Position numbers and translations under genes: made by a program. From a virus: DNA of 64,000 bases. Numbering within the stretch: the stretch's first letter is position 1; the number at the start of each line of letters is the position of its first letter. The notes under the pieces are model-generated. The model searched no databases. It saw only the letters and a list, made by a program, of their open reading frames with translations, and was not told where the DNA came from. Below are positions 1 to 8,221 of the stretch, in pieces. The stretch lies in IMG/VR virus record IMGVR_UViG_3300025617_001208, positions 1 through 64,000 of that record; one strand, written 5' to 3'.

Positions 1-357
1 CCAGGTGTGCGTAAAAAAGGTACTAAGAACAAAGTAGGACTAATCGAAGCGTTTGAAGATAAAAGCACTAAAGGCTACAACTGGAACAACATGATGCTAC
101 AACGTTGGACTGATCACGAAGGTGCAGAACATCGTGTACTAGATGACTACAATCGTAATGTTGTACTGTGCGATTTAACTGCACAGCCCGAAGACATTAG
201 ACAAGAAATAAATAATACTATCCAATCAGCAGAAAGTAAAAATATTTCGCAAGTAGGCATGCGACTAATGAAATTTTGTGCTCGGTGGGACTTACAGCGT
301 ATTGCAGATCAAGCAGCAATGTACGCAGAACCATTACAAGCGAGGTATAACGTATGA
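1..357 (+). CDS. Hypothetical phage protein, 5' end cut by window edge
   Basis: The reading frame is open to the first base (Pro-Gly before a GTG at 7), so the 118 residues seen are probably the C-terminal part of a longer protein; the GTG at 7 is unlikely to be the true start. The visible N-terminal stretch PGVRKKGTKNKVGLIEAFED is basic and resembles the GRPKGSKNK starts common in phage DNA-associated proteins, but this is too weak for a function. The rest is mixed helical sequence without a motif I recognise. Its stop overlaps the next start as ATGA, so the two are probably translationally coupled. Confidence 0.7.
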   Translation, partial: PGVRKKGTKNKVGLIEAFEDKSTKGYNWNNMMLQRWTDHEGAEHRVLDDYNRNVVLCDLTAQPEDIRQEINNTIQSAESKNISQVGMRLMKFCARWDLQRIADQAAMYAEPLQARYNV

Positions 358-827
358 GTGTAAAAGCAAAACCAGTTTTAGAAAACAAGTTTTGGATTGT
401 TGAAGAAAAAGGACAACGTATTGGAACATTAAGTAAAAGCGACGATGGGTATATCCTTGCTAAAAAAGGTGATGTAAAAGTTTATTCTTCTGAACGTCAA
501 TTAAAAAAACATGTTGGTTTAAAATTTACTATTAGCGATCTTGCAAATAAAAAGCTATTAGAAGTACAGGATGTACACGGATATCCTGCAAAAGGAATTC
601 CTTATAATAGCATGTTTGATATTAAAAGAAAATTGCCTCTATTTACTAAAAGTGAAAAATCTAAAAGTGTATATTGTGCAGGATATTACCTTATAAAGTT
701 TAATGTGAATTGGCTTAAAAGTTTCTGTCCTAAACTAATTACAGTCGAACGAAACGAATATATTGGCCCGTTTAAAACTGAAATAGAGATGAAAGAAAAA
801 TTAAAGCATGTCAATAGAGCCAATTAA
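354..827 (+). CDS. Hypothetical phage protein (157 aa)
   Basis: Soluble, lysine-rich protein of unknown function. The first 50 residues (KFWIVEEKGQRIGTLSKSDD) look like a short beta-rich domain. The C-terminal half contains YLIKFNVNWLKSFCPKLITV, resembling conserved but uncharacterised proteins of marine T4-like phages. The ATG overlaps the preceding stop (ATGA). No signal peptide or membrane segment. It lies in a run of small plus-strand genes leading to the MoxR-type ATPase. Confidence 0.8.
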   Translation: MSVKAKPVLENKFWIVEEKGQRIGTLSKSDDGYILAKKGDVKVYSSERQLKKHVGLKFTISDLANKKLLEVQDVHGYPAKGIPYNSMFDIKRKLPLFTKSEKSKSVYCAGYYLIKFNVNWLKSFCPKLITVERNEYIGPFKTEIEMKEKLKHVNRAN

Positions 828-1050
828 TACAATACCTATACAGCAATTTTTACAAAAGGTTAAATCTGCAGACAGCGGCAATGCAAGAGAAGTTAAACTA
901 GACATTGCTACTGCTAAAAATTTAGCGTTTACATTAGGCATTGTAATGAGTAGAATGAACGGTGATTTAGAAAAATTTGTAAAAGAAAATGCTGGTGGAT
1001 CTATGGAAGATCTTGTAATTGAGTTAGGTAGTAGCAACTCGGATTGGTAG
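808..1050 (+). CDS. Small conserved hypothetical phage protein (80 aa)
   Basis: Acidic, mostly helical 80-residue protein beginning MSIEPINTIPIQQFLQKVKS, with a second helix DIATAKNLAFTLGIVMSRMN and an acidic tail. Function unknown. It overlaps the end of the upstream gene by 20 bases in another frame. The Shine-Dalgarno site is weak, so translation is probably coupled to the upstream gene. No ORF of comparable quality lies on the other strand here. Confidence 0.75.
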   Translation: MSIEPINTIPIQQFLQKVKSADSGNAREVKLDIATAKNLAFTLGIVMSRMNGDLEKFVKENAGGSMEDLVIELGSSNSDW

Positions 1051-1067
1051 ATAACAGCGTATAAAAA

Positions 1068-1076
1068 GATAAATAT
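1068..1076 (+). promoter_or_regulatory. T4-type late promoter motif
   Basis: GATAAATAT with the TAAATA core at 1070-1075, about 25 bases before the ATG at 1101 and followed by GGAG at 1091-1094. It matches the motif found before several virion genes in this window and the known T4 late consensus TATAAATA. It lies in the 50-base gap between two genes. Confidence 0.5.
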
Positions 1077-1100
1077 ATGCGTATATAATTGGAGACGCAT

Positions 1101-1391
1101 ATGAGTAGGCCAAAGCCAAATGTTTTAATGGAGTATACAAATCCAGCAACCTACAAATCTGAACAAATTTTACACGCAGAAGCAATATGGGCTGTTTTTT
1201 ACAACGGAGAACCTTTTAACTTAAAAAGTTCAAATGCTCTTACAAACTATCCTGGACCAAAATACAAAAAAACAAGTTTTTCAAATCCTGGTCATGCACA
1301 CAATCTATCTAAAAAACTAAATCAAATGTTTAAAACAGATAAGTTTACCGTTGTAAAATTAACTTCGGGCGAAACTATAGAAAATGTCTAA
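1101..1391 (+). CDS. Hypothetical phage protein (96 aa)
   Basis: Begins MSRPKPNVLMEYTNP. I chose the ATG at 1101 over the in-frame TTG at 1089 because GGAG (1091-1094) is ideally spaced for 1101 and lies inside the longer version. The central part (IWAVFYNGEPFNLKSSNAL) and the end (KFTVVKLTSGETI) look like a small beta-rich fold. No known domain recognised. The stop overlaps the next start by 8 bases, a junction type repeated many times in this genome. Confidence 0.75.
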   Translation: MSRPKPNVLMEYTNPATYKSEQILHAEAIWAVFYNGEPFNLKSSNALTNYPGPKYKKTSFSNPGHAHNLSKKLNQMFKTDKFTVVKLTSGETIENV

Positions 1392-1764
1392 TAAAACTGT
1401 TTACACAAAATTGTTTTTAAGAGAATTAGGACAATCTGTAAATGAGCAAAATGTCAAGGCTATGATGCCTATATGGTGGTACAACACTCGAGACAAAGAA
1501 ATAGGCGGACTGCGATTAACCGACGACGGTTTCGATACTATAAATAAAATAGAACTTGCAACATACGACATACCGTATCCAAAAGATATGCCGGTAACTA
1601 CACAAGTAATTATTTTTTTAGATCAATTTATTGATTGTCCTTATTATCTAACTAATAGAAGTATTACTGTTACCAATGAAAAGAAAGCAGTTGAGCTTAC
1701 ATTGTTTAGTGGCGATTTACGTAAATACGGTTTAACAAAAGCAATGAAACGACATGAGGATTGA
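1384..1764 (+). CDS. Hypothetical phage protein (126 aa)
   Basis: 126-residue soluble protein with the recognisable core IGGLRLTDDGFDTI followed by YDIPYPKDMP. This pattern resembles small conserved proteins of marine T4-like phages that have no assigned role. No catalytic motif is visible. It is linked by overlaps to both neighbours and so belongs to the same transcript as the Smr-domain gene that follows. Confidence 0.75.
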   Translation: MSNKTVYTKLFLRELGQSVNEQNVKAMMPIWWYNTRDKEIGGLRLTDDGFDTINKIELATYDIPYPKDMPVTTQVIIFLDQFIDCPYYLTNRSITVTNEKKAVELTLFSGDLRKYGLTKAMKRHED

Positions 1765-1984
1765 TTTACACGGATATCATATCCACGAAGGTTGGCGTAA
1801 ATTTAAAATAGCAATTGATCGTGCATACTATGACAATCATAAGAAAGTTACAGTTATAACAGGTCAAGGTGCTATGATGCACGAATTTCCTACATGGGCA
1901 CACAATCACCCATTAGTCAAAGAATGTAGACAAGAAAACCATAATCCCGGAAGTTTTAGTATAAAATTAAAGAAAAAAGGTTGA
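1754..1984 (+). CDS. Smr-domain protein
   Basis: The 76 residues are almost entirely one Smr (small MutS-related) domain. It opens with the diagnostic IDLHGYHIHEGWRKF (usual LDLHG followed by a helix), has VTVITGQGAM at the position of the family's I-H/T-G-K-G loop, and ends SFSIKLKKKG as the last strand. Stand-alone Smr domains are linked to DNA or RNA nicking nuclease activity; the LDLHG and GxG elements are both present. A nuclease role in phage DNA or host mRNA processing is inference. The gene overlaps its upstream neighbour by 11 bases and ends where the next promoter begins. Confidence 0.8.
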   Translation: MRIDLHGYHIHEGWRKFKIAIDRAYYDNHKKVTVITGQGAMMHEFPTWAHNHPLVKECRQENHNPGSFSIKLKKKG

Positions 1985-2008
1985 CTTTAACTGTACTTAT
2001 GCTATTAT
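1981..2008 (+). promoter_or_regulatory. Sigma70-like promoter of the MoxR-type ATPase gene
   Basis: TTGACT (1981-1986), 16-base spacer, TATTAT (2003-2008) preceded by TGC (extended -10). The -35 overlaps the stop codon of the Smr gene. Predicted start is near 2015, giving a leader of about 25 bases with AAAGGA (2029-2034) before the ATG at 2041. Confidence 0.7.
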
Positions 2009-2040
2009 AAAACATAGGCACAAAACACAAAGGATATACT

Positions 2041-3123
2041 ATGTCTGAAGCACGTACACTTAACCCTAACAAAGCAAAAAACGCATTGCGTATTGCAATG
2101 CAAAAGAAACGTCCAATTTTCCTTTGGGGTCCTCCTGGTATTGGTAAATCTGATATTGTAGCACAGATTACAGATAGTCTGTCTAACTCATATCTTATTG
2201 ACATTCGTTTGTCGCTGTGGGAACCCACCGACATCAAAGGTATTCCGTATTTTGATAGCAATGCTAACAAAATGGTTTGGGGTGCTCCGGCAGAACTGCC
2301 AGATGAGGCTATGGCAGCTGAATACGACCATATTGTTTTGTTCTTAGACGAAATGAACTCAGCTGCTCCTGCTGTACAAGCGGCAGCGTACCAATTGATT
2401 CTAAATCGTCGTGTAGGACAGTACAAACTGCCAGACAATGTTATTATTGTTGCGGCAGGTAACCGCGAAGCAGACAAAGGCGTAACTTATCGTATGCCTG
2501 CTCCACTTGCTAACCGATTTATCCACATCGAAATGGGTGTCAACTTTGACGACTGGTTTAACTGGGCAGTTGATAACAAAATCCACCAAGATGTTGTCGG
2601 TTATTTGCAATTTGCTAAACAAGACTTATACGACTTTGATCCTAAAAGTTCAAGTCGTAGTTTTGCTACACCACGTAGCTGGAGTTTTGTAAGCGAATTG
2701 TTAGACGATGAATTCGACGATGGCACCACAACCGATCTTGTTGCCGGTGCAGTAGGCGAAGGCCTAGCAGTTAAGTTTATGGCTCACCGTAAGGTTGCTG
2801 CAAACATGCCGAATCCTACAGACATTCTGCAGGGTAAAGTAAAAGAGCTTAAGACTAAAGAAATCAGTGCCAAGTATTCCTTGACTGTATCTCTTTGCTA
2901 TGAGCTAAAAGAAGCAAGTGACGTAAACGATAAGAAGTTTGACGACAAGGTTAATAATTTCTTGCGCTTTGCAATGGATAATTTTGAAACTGAGCTAGTT
3001 GTAATGGGTATTAAACTTGCTCTTACACAATACTCACTTCCAATTGATCCAGACGAAGTAGAATGCTTTGACGAGTTTCACGATCGTTATGGCAAGTATA
3101 TTAAGGCTGCACAAAGCACATAA
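2041..3123 (+). CDS. MoxR-type AAA+ ATPase
   Basis: 360-residue AAA+ ATPase. Walker A GPPGIGKSD is at residues 30-38, Walker B VLFLDEMN at about 99-106, and sensor-1 VIIVAAGNREAD follows at the expected distance. The arrangement and the EMN after Walker B fit the MoxR branch. MoxR ATPases act as chaperones that remodel or metallate partner proteins, usually with a VWA-domain partner encoded next door, and that is the case here. The C-terminal helical part (from about 230) is the lid region. It has its own promoter and a terminator at 3132-3161, so it can be expressed independently of the VWA gene. The client protein is unknown. Confidence 0.9.
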   Translation: MSEARTLNPNKAKNALRIAMQKKRPIFLWGPPGIGKSDIVAQITDSLSNSYLIDIRLSLWEPTDIKGIPYFDSNANKMVWGAPAELPDEAMAAEYDHIVLFLDEMNSAAPAVQAAAYQLILNRRVGQYKLPDNVIIVAAGNREADKGVTYRMPAPLANRFIHIEMGVNFDDWFNWAVDNKIHQDVVGYLQFAKQDLYDFDPKSSSRSFATPRSWSFVSELLDDEFDDGTTTDLVAGAVGEGLAVKFMAHRKVAANMPNPTDILQGKVKELKTKEISAKYSLTVSLCYELKEASDVNDKKFDDKVNNFLRFAMDNFETELVVMGIKLALTQYSLPIDPDEVECFDEFHDRYGKYIKAAQST

Positions 3124-3131
3124 CGGTACAT

Positions 3132-3161
3132 AATGGGTAACTTTTGAGTTACCCATTTTTT
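3132..3161 (+). terminator. Rho-independent terminator after the MoxR gene
   Basis: Perfect 10-bp inverted repeat AATGGGTAAC / GTTACCCATT with a 6-base loop (TTTTGA), followed by a run of T to 3161. It lies 8 bases past the MoxR stop and just before the next promoter. Confidence 0.9.
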
Positions 3162-3165
3162 CTAG

Positions 3166-3193
3166 TTGACATATATGATATAGATGCTATAAT
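3166..3193 (+). promoter_or_regulatory. Consensus sigma70 promoter of the VWA/metallopeptidase gene
   Basis: TTGACA (3166-3171), 16-base spacer, TATAAT (3188-3193), with TGC immediately before the -10. Both hexamers are perfect. The predicted leader is about 25 bases with AAAGGG before the ATG at 3225. It directly follows a terminator, so this gene is insulated from the MoxR transcript. Confidence 0.85.
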
Positions 3194-3224
3194 ATATGTA
3201 TAAGTTAACAAAAGGGCGATAACA

Positions 3225-4511
3225 ATGGCTACTAAAGATACACAATCTAAACTGAAAAATTGGGAACCAAATCCTAACATTACAGAAGCAGAACTTTTAT
3301 CCATGCGCGATGAAGTACACGAACGCATTATTACTGCCCGTGTAGGTCTATTGTTGCGCCATCCGTTCTTTGGTAACATGGCAACACGTTTAAAAATTCA
3401 GGCAGCAGATGAGTGGTTAGGAACTGCCGCTGTAGACGGTCGTAATTTGTTTTACAACACACAGTTCTTTAATGCAATGGATAATAAAGAAATCGAGTTT
3501 GTTCTTGCACATGAAATTTATCATATGGTATACGATCATCTAAGCCGGCGTGATAACCGCAATCCTATGCTTTATAACATTGCCGCTGATTATATTGTTA
3601 ACAACGAACTTGTAGACGGTCGTATTGGTAAAAAGCCTAGCATTGTAGATTGTTTCCAAGACTTTAAATATCGTGGTTGGACATCAGAAGAAGTTTACGA
3701 CGAGCTGTTTGAAGAAGCTAAAAAGAATGGCGAAGAGTATCTCAAACAACTAGGCGAAATGTTAGATGAACATTTGGACTTAGAAGGTGAAGATGGTGAT
3801 GAAGGCGAGAATGGCAAAGACGGCAAAGGTCGTCCTAAGTACAGCAAAGAAGAAATCGATCAAATCAAAGACGAAGTAAAAGAAGCTATGATTAATGCTG
3901 CTCAGACTGCTGGTGCTGGTAACACACCTGCAGGTGTACAGCGTCTTATCAAAGAGATGACAGAATCTAAAATGAACTGGCGTGAACTATTGCGTCAGCA
4001 AATCCAGAGTACAATCAAAAGTGATTATACATTTAGTCGTCCATCACGTAAAGGTCAAATGACTGGTGCTATTTTGCCAGGTATGAATTATCAAGACACT
4101 ATTGATATCTGTGTAGCAATTGACATGAGTGGCAGTATTGGAACTCAACAAGGTGCAGACTTCTTAGGTGAAATCAAAGGCATTATGGAAGAATATCAAG
4201 ACTATAATATCAAGGTGTGGTGCTTTGACACAAAAGTCTACAATGAACAAGATTTTACTGCCGACAGTGGCGAGGACTTGTCTGAATACGAAATTATGGG
4301 CGGCGGTGGCACCGACTTTGATGCTAACTGGAAGTACATGAAAGAACAAGATATTCAACCTAAAAAGTTCCTTATGTTTACAGATGGTTATGCTTGGGAT
4401 AGCTGGGGTGACCCAGACTACTGCGATACGGTATTTGTTATTCACAGCAATCATGATAAAAATTTGCAAGCGCCATTTGGCATAACAGCTCACTACGAGG
4501 AGGCAGCTTGA
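3225..4511 (+). CDS. HExxH metallopeptidase-like protein with VWA domain (DUF2201 type)
   Basis: 428 residues. The N-terminal part carries a zincin motif, AHEIYHMVYDH (HEIYH at 96-100), preceded by IEFVL as in DUF2201-type putative metallopeptidases. An acidic, Gly/Asp/Glu-rich linker (about 183-200) leads to a C-terminal VWA-like domain whose MIDAS motif DMSGS is at 300-304, with MGGGGTDF further on as the conserved Thr/Gly element. VWA proteins of this type are functional partners of MoxR ATPases, matching the upstream neighbour. Whether the HEIYH site is proteolytically active or used for metal or partner binding cannot be told. Present knowledge supports a two-protein chaperone/protease machine. 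Confidence 0.88.
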   Translation: MATKDTQSKLKNWEPNPNITEAELLSMRDEVHERIITARVGLLLRHPFFGNMATRLKIQAADEWLGTAAVDGRNLFYNTQFFNAMDNKEIEFVLAHEIYHMVYDHLSRRDNRNPMLYNIAADYIVNNELVDGRIGKKPSIVDCFQDFKYRGWTSEEVYDELFEEAKKNGEEYLKQLGEMLDEHLDLEGEDGDEGENGKDGKGRPKYSKEEIDQIKDEVKEAMINAAQTAGAGNTPAGVQRLIKEMTESKMNWRELLRQQIQSTIKSDYTFSRPSRKGQMTGAILPGMNYQDTIDICVAIDMSGSIGTQQGADFLGEIKGIMEEYQDYNIKVWCFDTKVYNEQDFTADSGEDLSEYEIMGGGGTDFDANWKYMKEQDIQPKKFLMFTDGYAWDSWGDPDYCDTVFVIHSNHDKNLQAPFGITAHYEEAA

Positions 4512-4783
4512 CAAAAACTTTGATTAAAGAGTTGGATGTTTTAAAATTAAGGCGTGTAGATTTTTGTCCTGATCATTTTACAACAACAAATACTCCACGT
4601 CACTACAACCTTGAAAATGCTATTGTAGCATGGATAGAAACAAATCTAAGTGGAAGATTTTTCTTTGGACTAAATATTGAGTTAAAAAACAATACTGTAG
4701 AAAAAGTTTATACTATAGGGTTTGAAAGGGCAAGCGAACTTAGTTTTTTTATGTTAGCTTGTCCACATTTAAAATACAATTAA
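4508..4783 (+). CDS. Hypothetical phage protein with TTG start (91 aa)
   Basis: Begins at TTG 4508, overlapping the VWA stop as TTGA. The start is supported by a strong GAGGAGG at 4497-4503 and by coding in the same frame immediately after (MTKTLIKELDVLKLRRVDFC). The product is a small mixed alpha/beta protein ending SELSFFMLACPHLKYN. No motif of known function. Co-transcribed with the VWA gene, so a link to the MoxR/VWA machine is possible but unproven. Confidence 0.75.
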   Translation: MTKTLIKELDVLKLRRVDFCPDHFTTTNTPRHYNLENAIVAWIETNLSGRFFFGLNIELKNNTVEKVYTIGFERASELSFFMLACPHLKYN

Positions 4784-4822
4784 AAATGCGCAGATAATTA
4801 TATTTGTAAAAGGAGAAAATAC

Positions 4823-5071
4823 ATGTCAGCGACACAAGAACAAAATGCTAATGAATTAAATATTCAAGACTTAGCAGTAATGCGTAGCGTTATTGAATTA
4901 GCTACAGAACGTGGCACATTCAAAGCACCCGAAATGGCTGCTGTAGGCACACTGTTCAACAAATTAGACCAGTTTTTAAAACAAGTCGAAGAACAAGCTA
5001 AAGCAGCTCAAGAAGGTGCAGAAGCAGCTCAAGAATCAGCCGATACAGGCGCAGGAGAAGAAAATGGCTAA
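4823..5071 (+). CDS. Conserved marine T4-like phage protein (82 aa)
   Basis: Acidic protein: a helical core (NIQDLAVMRSVIELATERG followed by a GTLFNKLDQFL segment) and a low-complexity tail of Ala/Gln/Glu repeats (AAQEGAEAAQESAD). The core resembles uncharacterised proteins conserved in cyanophages and other marine T4-like phages. AAGGAG lies 7 bases before the ATG. It overlaps the next gene by 8 bases. Function unknown. Confidence 0.8.
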   Translation: MSATQEQNANELNIQDLAVMRSVIELATERGTFKAPEMAAVGTLFNKLDQFLKQVEEQAKAAQEGAEAAQESADTGAGEENG

Positions 5072-5708
5072 TATTAAACATGTGGGAAGAATTACCCATA
5101 ATCAACGAAAAGTAGTTGTTGCATACAGAGTTATTCCGGGTGACCCAGAAAACTGCTTGATTGTGTCAACTGAAAGTCTTAGTGCTGATGAACACGATGC
5201 ATTAATTAAAGCAGTTGAATCAGCTAGTGGACAATCTGCATACGAATTTGCAGAAGCAATGGCACGTAATAGTTTACCAGACGGCCGTAACATGCTTGCT
5301 GGGTTTCAAAAAACAGGAAAGTTTCAAAAAGTACCAACTAAAATGGTAGAAATGACTCCTAATACTATTACATCAGTAAACTTAGCTGAATTAAATCAAA
5401 TTATGGCTGATCAAAAAGGCGTAACTATAAACGACTTGGCTCTTAAGGACGAACAGGGAAATACTGTTCCAGTTCGTAGTAGTGCCAGTGATACACAAAT
5501 TGATCCGGCGGCACTATATACAAATGAACAACCAGCTACTACAACAACAGCAGCATCAGATGGTGTACTTTCAGATGAAGATTTAGCTGCTCAATACAGA
5601 TCACAAGCCGATGCACTATTTAAAGAAGCAAAGGCATTACGTGAACAGGCGGAAGAGTTGGTTCCAACAAAAAAGAAAAGCACAAAAAAGTCAACTGAAA
5701 CAGTATAA
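5064..5708 (+). CDS. Conserved marine T4-like phage protein (214 aa)
   Basis: Begins MANIKHVGRITHNQRKVVVA at ATG 5064, chosen over an upstream in-frame ATG at 5016 because AGGAG (5053-5057) precedes it and the extra residues would duplicate the neighbour's coding region. The N-terminal half (about 1-100) includes VIPGDPENCLIVSTESL and SLPDGRNML, resembling an uncharacterised protein conserved in marine T4-like phages. The second half is low-complexity, with Thr/Ala stretches and a Lys-rich tail (KKKSTKKSTETV). No enzyme motif. Its stop overlaps the next ATG (TAATG). Confidence 0.8.
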   Translation: MANIKHVGRITHNQRKVVVAYRVIPGDPENCLIVSTESLSADEHDALIKAVESASGQSAYEFAEAMARNSLPDGRNMLAGFQKTGKFQKVPTKMVEMTPNTITSVNLAELNQIMADQKGVTINDLALKDEQGNTVPVRSSASDTQIDPAALYTNEQPATTTTAASDGVLSDEDLAAQYRSQADALFKEAKALREQAEELVPTKKKSTKKSTETV

Positions 5709-5995
5709 TGAAAAAAACTGAAACATACTGGCAAGAAATTTTTGATACTGTTGACATGAAATACTTGCCAGTATCTTATATGAAATCAATTGAAGTTGAG
5801 TTTACTGATGGCGAGATTTGGGAAATAGATCTTGATGAAAAAGAAAGTGAAAATGTTCCTGTTGACGAAGTATTAGATAATTTTTTTGAAGAATACGAAA
5901 ATACTATCAAGGAAGTGCAGTTTAAGTTAGATTTTGATAAAATCAAATACGATATTTCAAAACGTACAACAAAATTTTTAAAACATAACAAATAA
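5708..5995 (+). CDS. Small acidic conserved hypothetical protein (95 aa)
   Basis: 95 residues with a beta-hairpin-like centre (SIEVEFTDGEIWEIDLDEKE) and a charged C-terminal helix ending ISKRTTKFLKHNK. It resembles small conserved proteins of marine myoviruses; no function is known to me. The ATG overlaps the preceding stop (TAATG). It is the last gene of this run before the first virion gene. Confidence 0.75.
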   Translation: MKKTETYWQEIFDTVDMKYLPVSYMKSIEVEFTDGEIWEIDLDEKESENVPVDEVLDNFFEEYENTIKEVQFKLDFDKIKYDISKRTTKFLKHNK

Positions 5996-6010
5996 TAAAC
6001 TGCCTATAGT

Positions 6011-6019
6011 GATAAATAC
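6011..6019 (+). promoter_or_regulatory. T4-type late promoter motif
   Basis: GATAAATAC, core TAAATA at 6013-6018, 36 bases before the ATG at 6055, followed by CTATATAAG. AGGAG precedes the start codon. The position before a virion gene fits late expression. Confidence 0.65.
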
Positions 6020-6054
6020 TATATAAGAAATACGTCACCTAGGAGATATTTAAC

Positions 6055-7536
6055 ATGGCTTTGCGATTAAGACGCGGTACAGATGCAGAACGCTTACTAA
6101 TTACCCCAGCAGATGGGGAAATGATCTGGACTACAGATACACAAGAATTATATGTAGGGAATGGCACTACTGTAGGCGGTATTAGAATTACCGGTGCGCT
6201 AAATGATAGCCCAGAATCACTTACACGAAACCTTGACTTAGATTCTAATACAATTTTTGGATCAGGTGATATTAATATAAGTGGACAAATTACTACATCA
6301 GGATCAATAACTGCTACAGGAACAGTGACAGCCGGTAGTTTAGTAGGCGATGGTAGTCAAATTTACAATCTTAGTGCTGCAAATTTAGATGTAAGTGATT
6401 TAGTTGTTGAAGGTGGTGCATATTATTTAAATATTGTTGGACCAGATAGTGCAAGCGTACTTGATACACAAGCAAGTGAACTTAATATAGATAGTATTAC
6501 AGGAACATCTATTAGATTATCGGAAGATGCAGATATTGGAGGCAGTGTAACAGCAAATCAATTTTATGGCGATCTAATCGGTGAAGTTAATTCAGAAGAT
6601 AGTACTATTGTAATTGACAGATTTGGCAACTTATTTACAGAAGAAATTACTGCTGATTTTTTAAAATTTAAAAGAAGTGACACAGCAACTAACAATGTAC
6701 AAATTGAAGGTAACGACAATTCATCCGGATTGTTTTTAACAAGAATATCGCCAAGTGGTTCAGGATTTCCAGATTTACTCGGTCGTGTAAATTTTGACGA
6801 TGATAATTTAGATACACAAACAAGAACTACCTATGCATTTATTAGTGCTTCGCCTTACGGAATGTTTTTAAGTGCAGACCAAACCGGAATACATGCAGGA
6901 GATAAAGTTACAAATTTCGTTAACGGTGCAATTGGAATCGGCGGTTTACCAACTACAGATTATAAACTTGCAGTATTTGGCGATATTAATGTTGACGAAG
7001 GAAAACTTACATTAGGACAAGTAGAACCTAGTGAAGTTACGTCTCCGTCAGCGGGCGATGTAGTTTATTCGCCTGGCGCAGATAGAGTATTCTTTAGAGA
7101 AGGAAGTACATGGAAATTTCCTCTCACAGTTGGCGAATCAGATGTTTATCTAGCTAACACTCTTCCAATCCAAGCATCAAACTACAGTACAATACAAATT
7201 GGTCTAGGATTGACTGGAGCAGAACAAACAGGTGTTCTACTATTTAATACAACAACAAAACAACTACAAGTTTACAACAATGGTTGGAAAAATATTGCCA
7301 GTGACGGCGGTGTGTTCGTAGGTGATCATCAAGGTAGTGTAGGACTAGACGATAGTACTACTGTAATTGATGGAACTGATGGTAAAATTACTGCACCAAA
7401 TACAGTTACTTTTGCAAGTTTCTCGACTGTTGAAAGAGATGCGCTAGGAGTTGTTACAGGTGGTACAGTAATATTTAATAGCACAACTGCTAAACTACAA
7501 GTTTATAACGGAAGTACTTGGTTAGACTTACACTAA
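6055..7536 (+). CDS. Tail-fibre-like virion protein with Mtd_N-type start
   Basis: 493 residues. The first 45 (LRLRRGTDAERLLITPADGE, then an LYVGNGTTVGG segment) match the start found on many phage fibre and receptor-binding proteins, known as the major tropism determinant N-terminal domain, which anchors the protein to the virion. The body is beta-rich and repetitive with Thr/Gly/Ser, as in fibre shafts (SGQITTSGSITATGTVTAGS). Two near-identical C-terminal modules, LLFNTTTKQLQVYNNGW and VIFNSTTAKLQVYNGSTW, close the protein; the second recurs at the end of the 33691-35019 protein. Late promoter upstream and terminator downstream. Likely a distal tail or receptor-contact component. Confidence 0.85.
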   Translation: MALRLRRGTDAERLLITPADGEMIWTTDTQELYVGNGTTVGGIRITGALNDSPESLTRNLDLDSNTIFGSGDINISGQITTSGSITATGTVTAGSLVGDGSQIYNLSAANLDVSDLVVEGGAYYLNIVGPDSASVLDTQASELNIDSITGTSIRLSEDADIGGSVTANQFYGDLIGEVNSEDSTIVIDRFGNLFTEEITADFLKFKRSDTATNNVQIEGNDNSSGLFLTRISPSGSGFPDLLGRVNFDDDNLDTQTRTTYAFISASPYGMFLSADQTGIHAGDKVTNFVNGAIGIGGLPTTDYKLAVFGDINVDEGKLTLGQVEPSEVTSPSAGDVVYSPGADRVFFREGSTWKFPLTVGESDVYLANTLPIQASNYSTIQIGLGLTGAEQTGVLLFNTTTKQLQVYNNGWKNIASDGGVFVGDHQGSVGLDDSTTVIDGTDGKITAPNTVTFASFSTVERDALGVVTGGTVIFNSTTAKLQVYNGSTWLDLH

Positions 7537-7560
7537 GTAAGTCTAACACTTTTTATTTTT
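7521..7560 (+). terminator. Terminator at the end of the fibre-like gene
   Basis: Perfect 11-bp inverted repeat GTTAGACTTAC (7521-7531) / GTAAGTCTAAC (7537-7547) with a 5-base loop that contains most of the stop codon, followed by a T-rich tract to 7560. Oriented for the plus strand. The 3' side runs into the end of the convergent nitroreductase gene. Confidence 0.88.
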
Positions 7561-8203
7561 CAATAATATCTATTTTTTGTTTAATTTTAGTAGGAAATGT
7601 AAAATCAGTAGCGTGATGTTCTCTACGATTTCTATTTTCATTTTTAAACCCAATACCCATTAACAATAGAATATTATTATCAGCACCTACTATTTGCTTG
7701 ACGTTTTTGGCATCAAAGCAACTACAGCATCCTGTATTAAGCCCTAGCATACTTGCTGTTAAGTTTGCATAACCAGCAGCAATACCTACTGCTACATGTG
7801 TATCTCTAACAAGATTTTCAACAGAAGTTGATGTCATAGTACCAGTTATTGTTTTTTCGTACCATTCTTCGTTTCTCACTTCCGTGTTTGGTGTTTCAAA
7901 CGGATTAGTTGCTTCAAATGCTAAAACTAAGTTTGCTAAAATTTGACTGTTAGTAGTACTTTCATTTGTTTCAAAATTATAAGTAAACCCGTCGGTGTTT
8001 GAATGTATTTGCTCGATTATATTACGATCTTGTATAAAATGCACTTTGTAAAATGCCATATTTTGCTTACTAGGACAGTTAGCTACAGAATGCTTTAGCA
8101 AGTCTAAATCGCTTTTTGGAATACTTTTTGTAAGATCCCAGTTTCTTTGACAGTGTTGGCTACGTATCACTGCTTTTTTTACATCATTGTATGTAGTTTG
8201 CAT
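7553..8203 (-). CDS. Nitroreductase-family flavoprotein
   Basis: 216 residues. NCPSKQNMAFYKVHFI (about 42-57) is the family's substrate/FMN-side loop (usually APSxxNxQPW). VGIAAGYANLTASMLGLNTG followed by CCSCFD, and ILLLMGIGFK near the end, are the dimer-interface helix and FMN-binding strand. Nitroreductase-fold enzymes bind FMN and reduce nitro groups, quinones, enones, or peptide azolines in RiPP pathways; the substrate here is unknown. ATG 8203 is used rather than the upstream TTG because AGGGAG lies 6 bases before it. A paralogue is fused in 14278-15264. Next to an Asp-hydroxylase-like gene and a radical SAM gene. Confidence 0.8.
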   Translation of the reverse strand: MQTTYNDVKKAVIRSQHCQRNWDLTKSIPKSDLDLLKHSVANCPSKQNMAFYKVHFIQDRNIIEQIHSNTDGFTYNFETNESTTNSQILANLVLAFEATNPFETPNTEVRNEEWYEKTITGTMTSTSVENLVRDTHVAVGIAAGYANLTASMLGLNTGCCSCFDAKNVKQIVGADNNILLLMGIGFKNENRNRREHHATDFTFPTKIKQKIDIIEK

Positions 8204-8221
8204 AGTATTCTCCCTATGCAA

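Noticed and set aside
1956-2477. Minus-strand ORF of 173 residues opposite the MoxR gene
   Set aside because: The plus strand holds a complete AAA+ ATPase with Walker motifs, promoter and terminator; the antisense ORF has no recognisable features.
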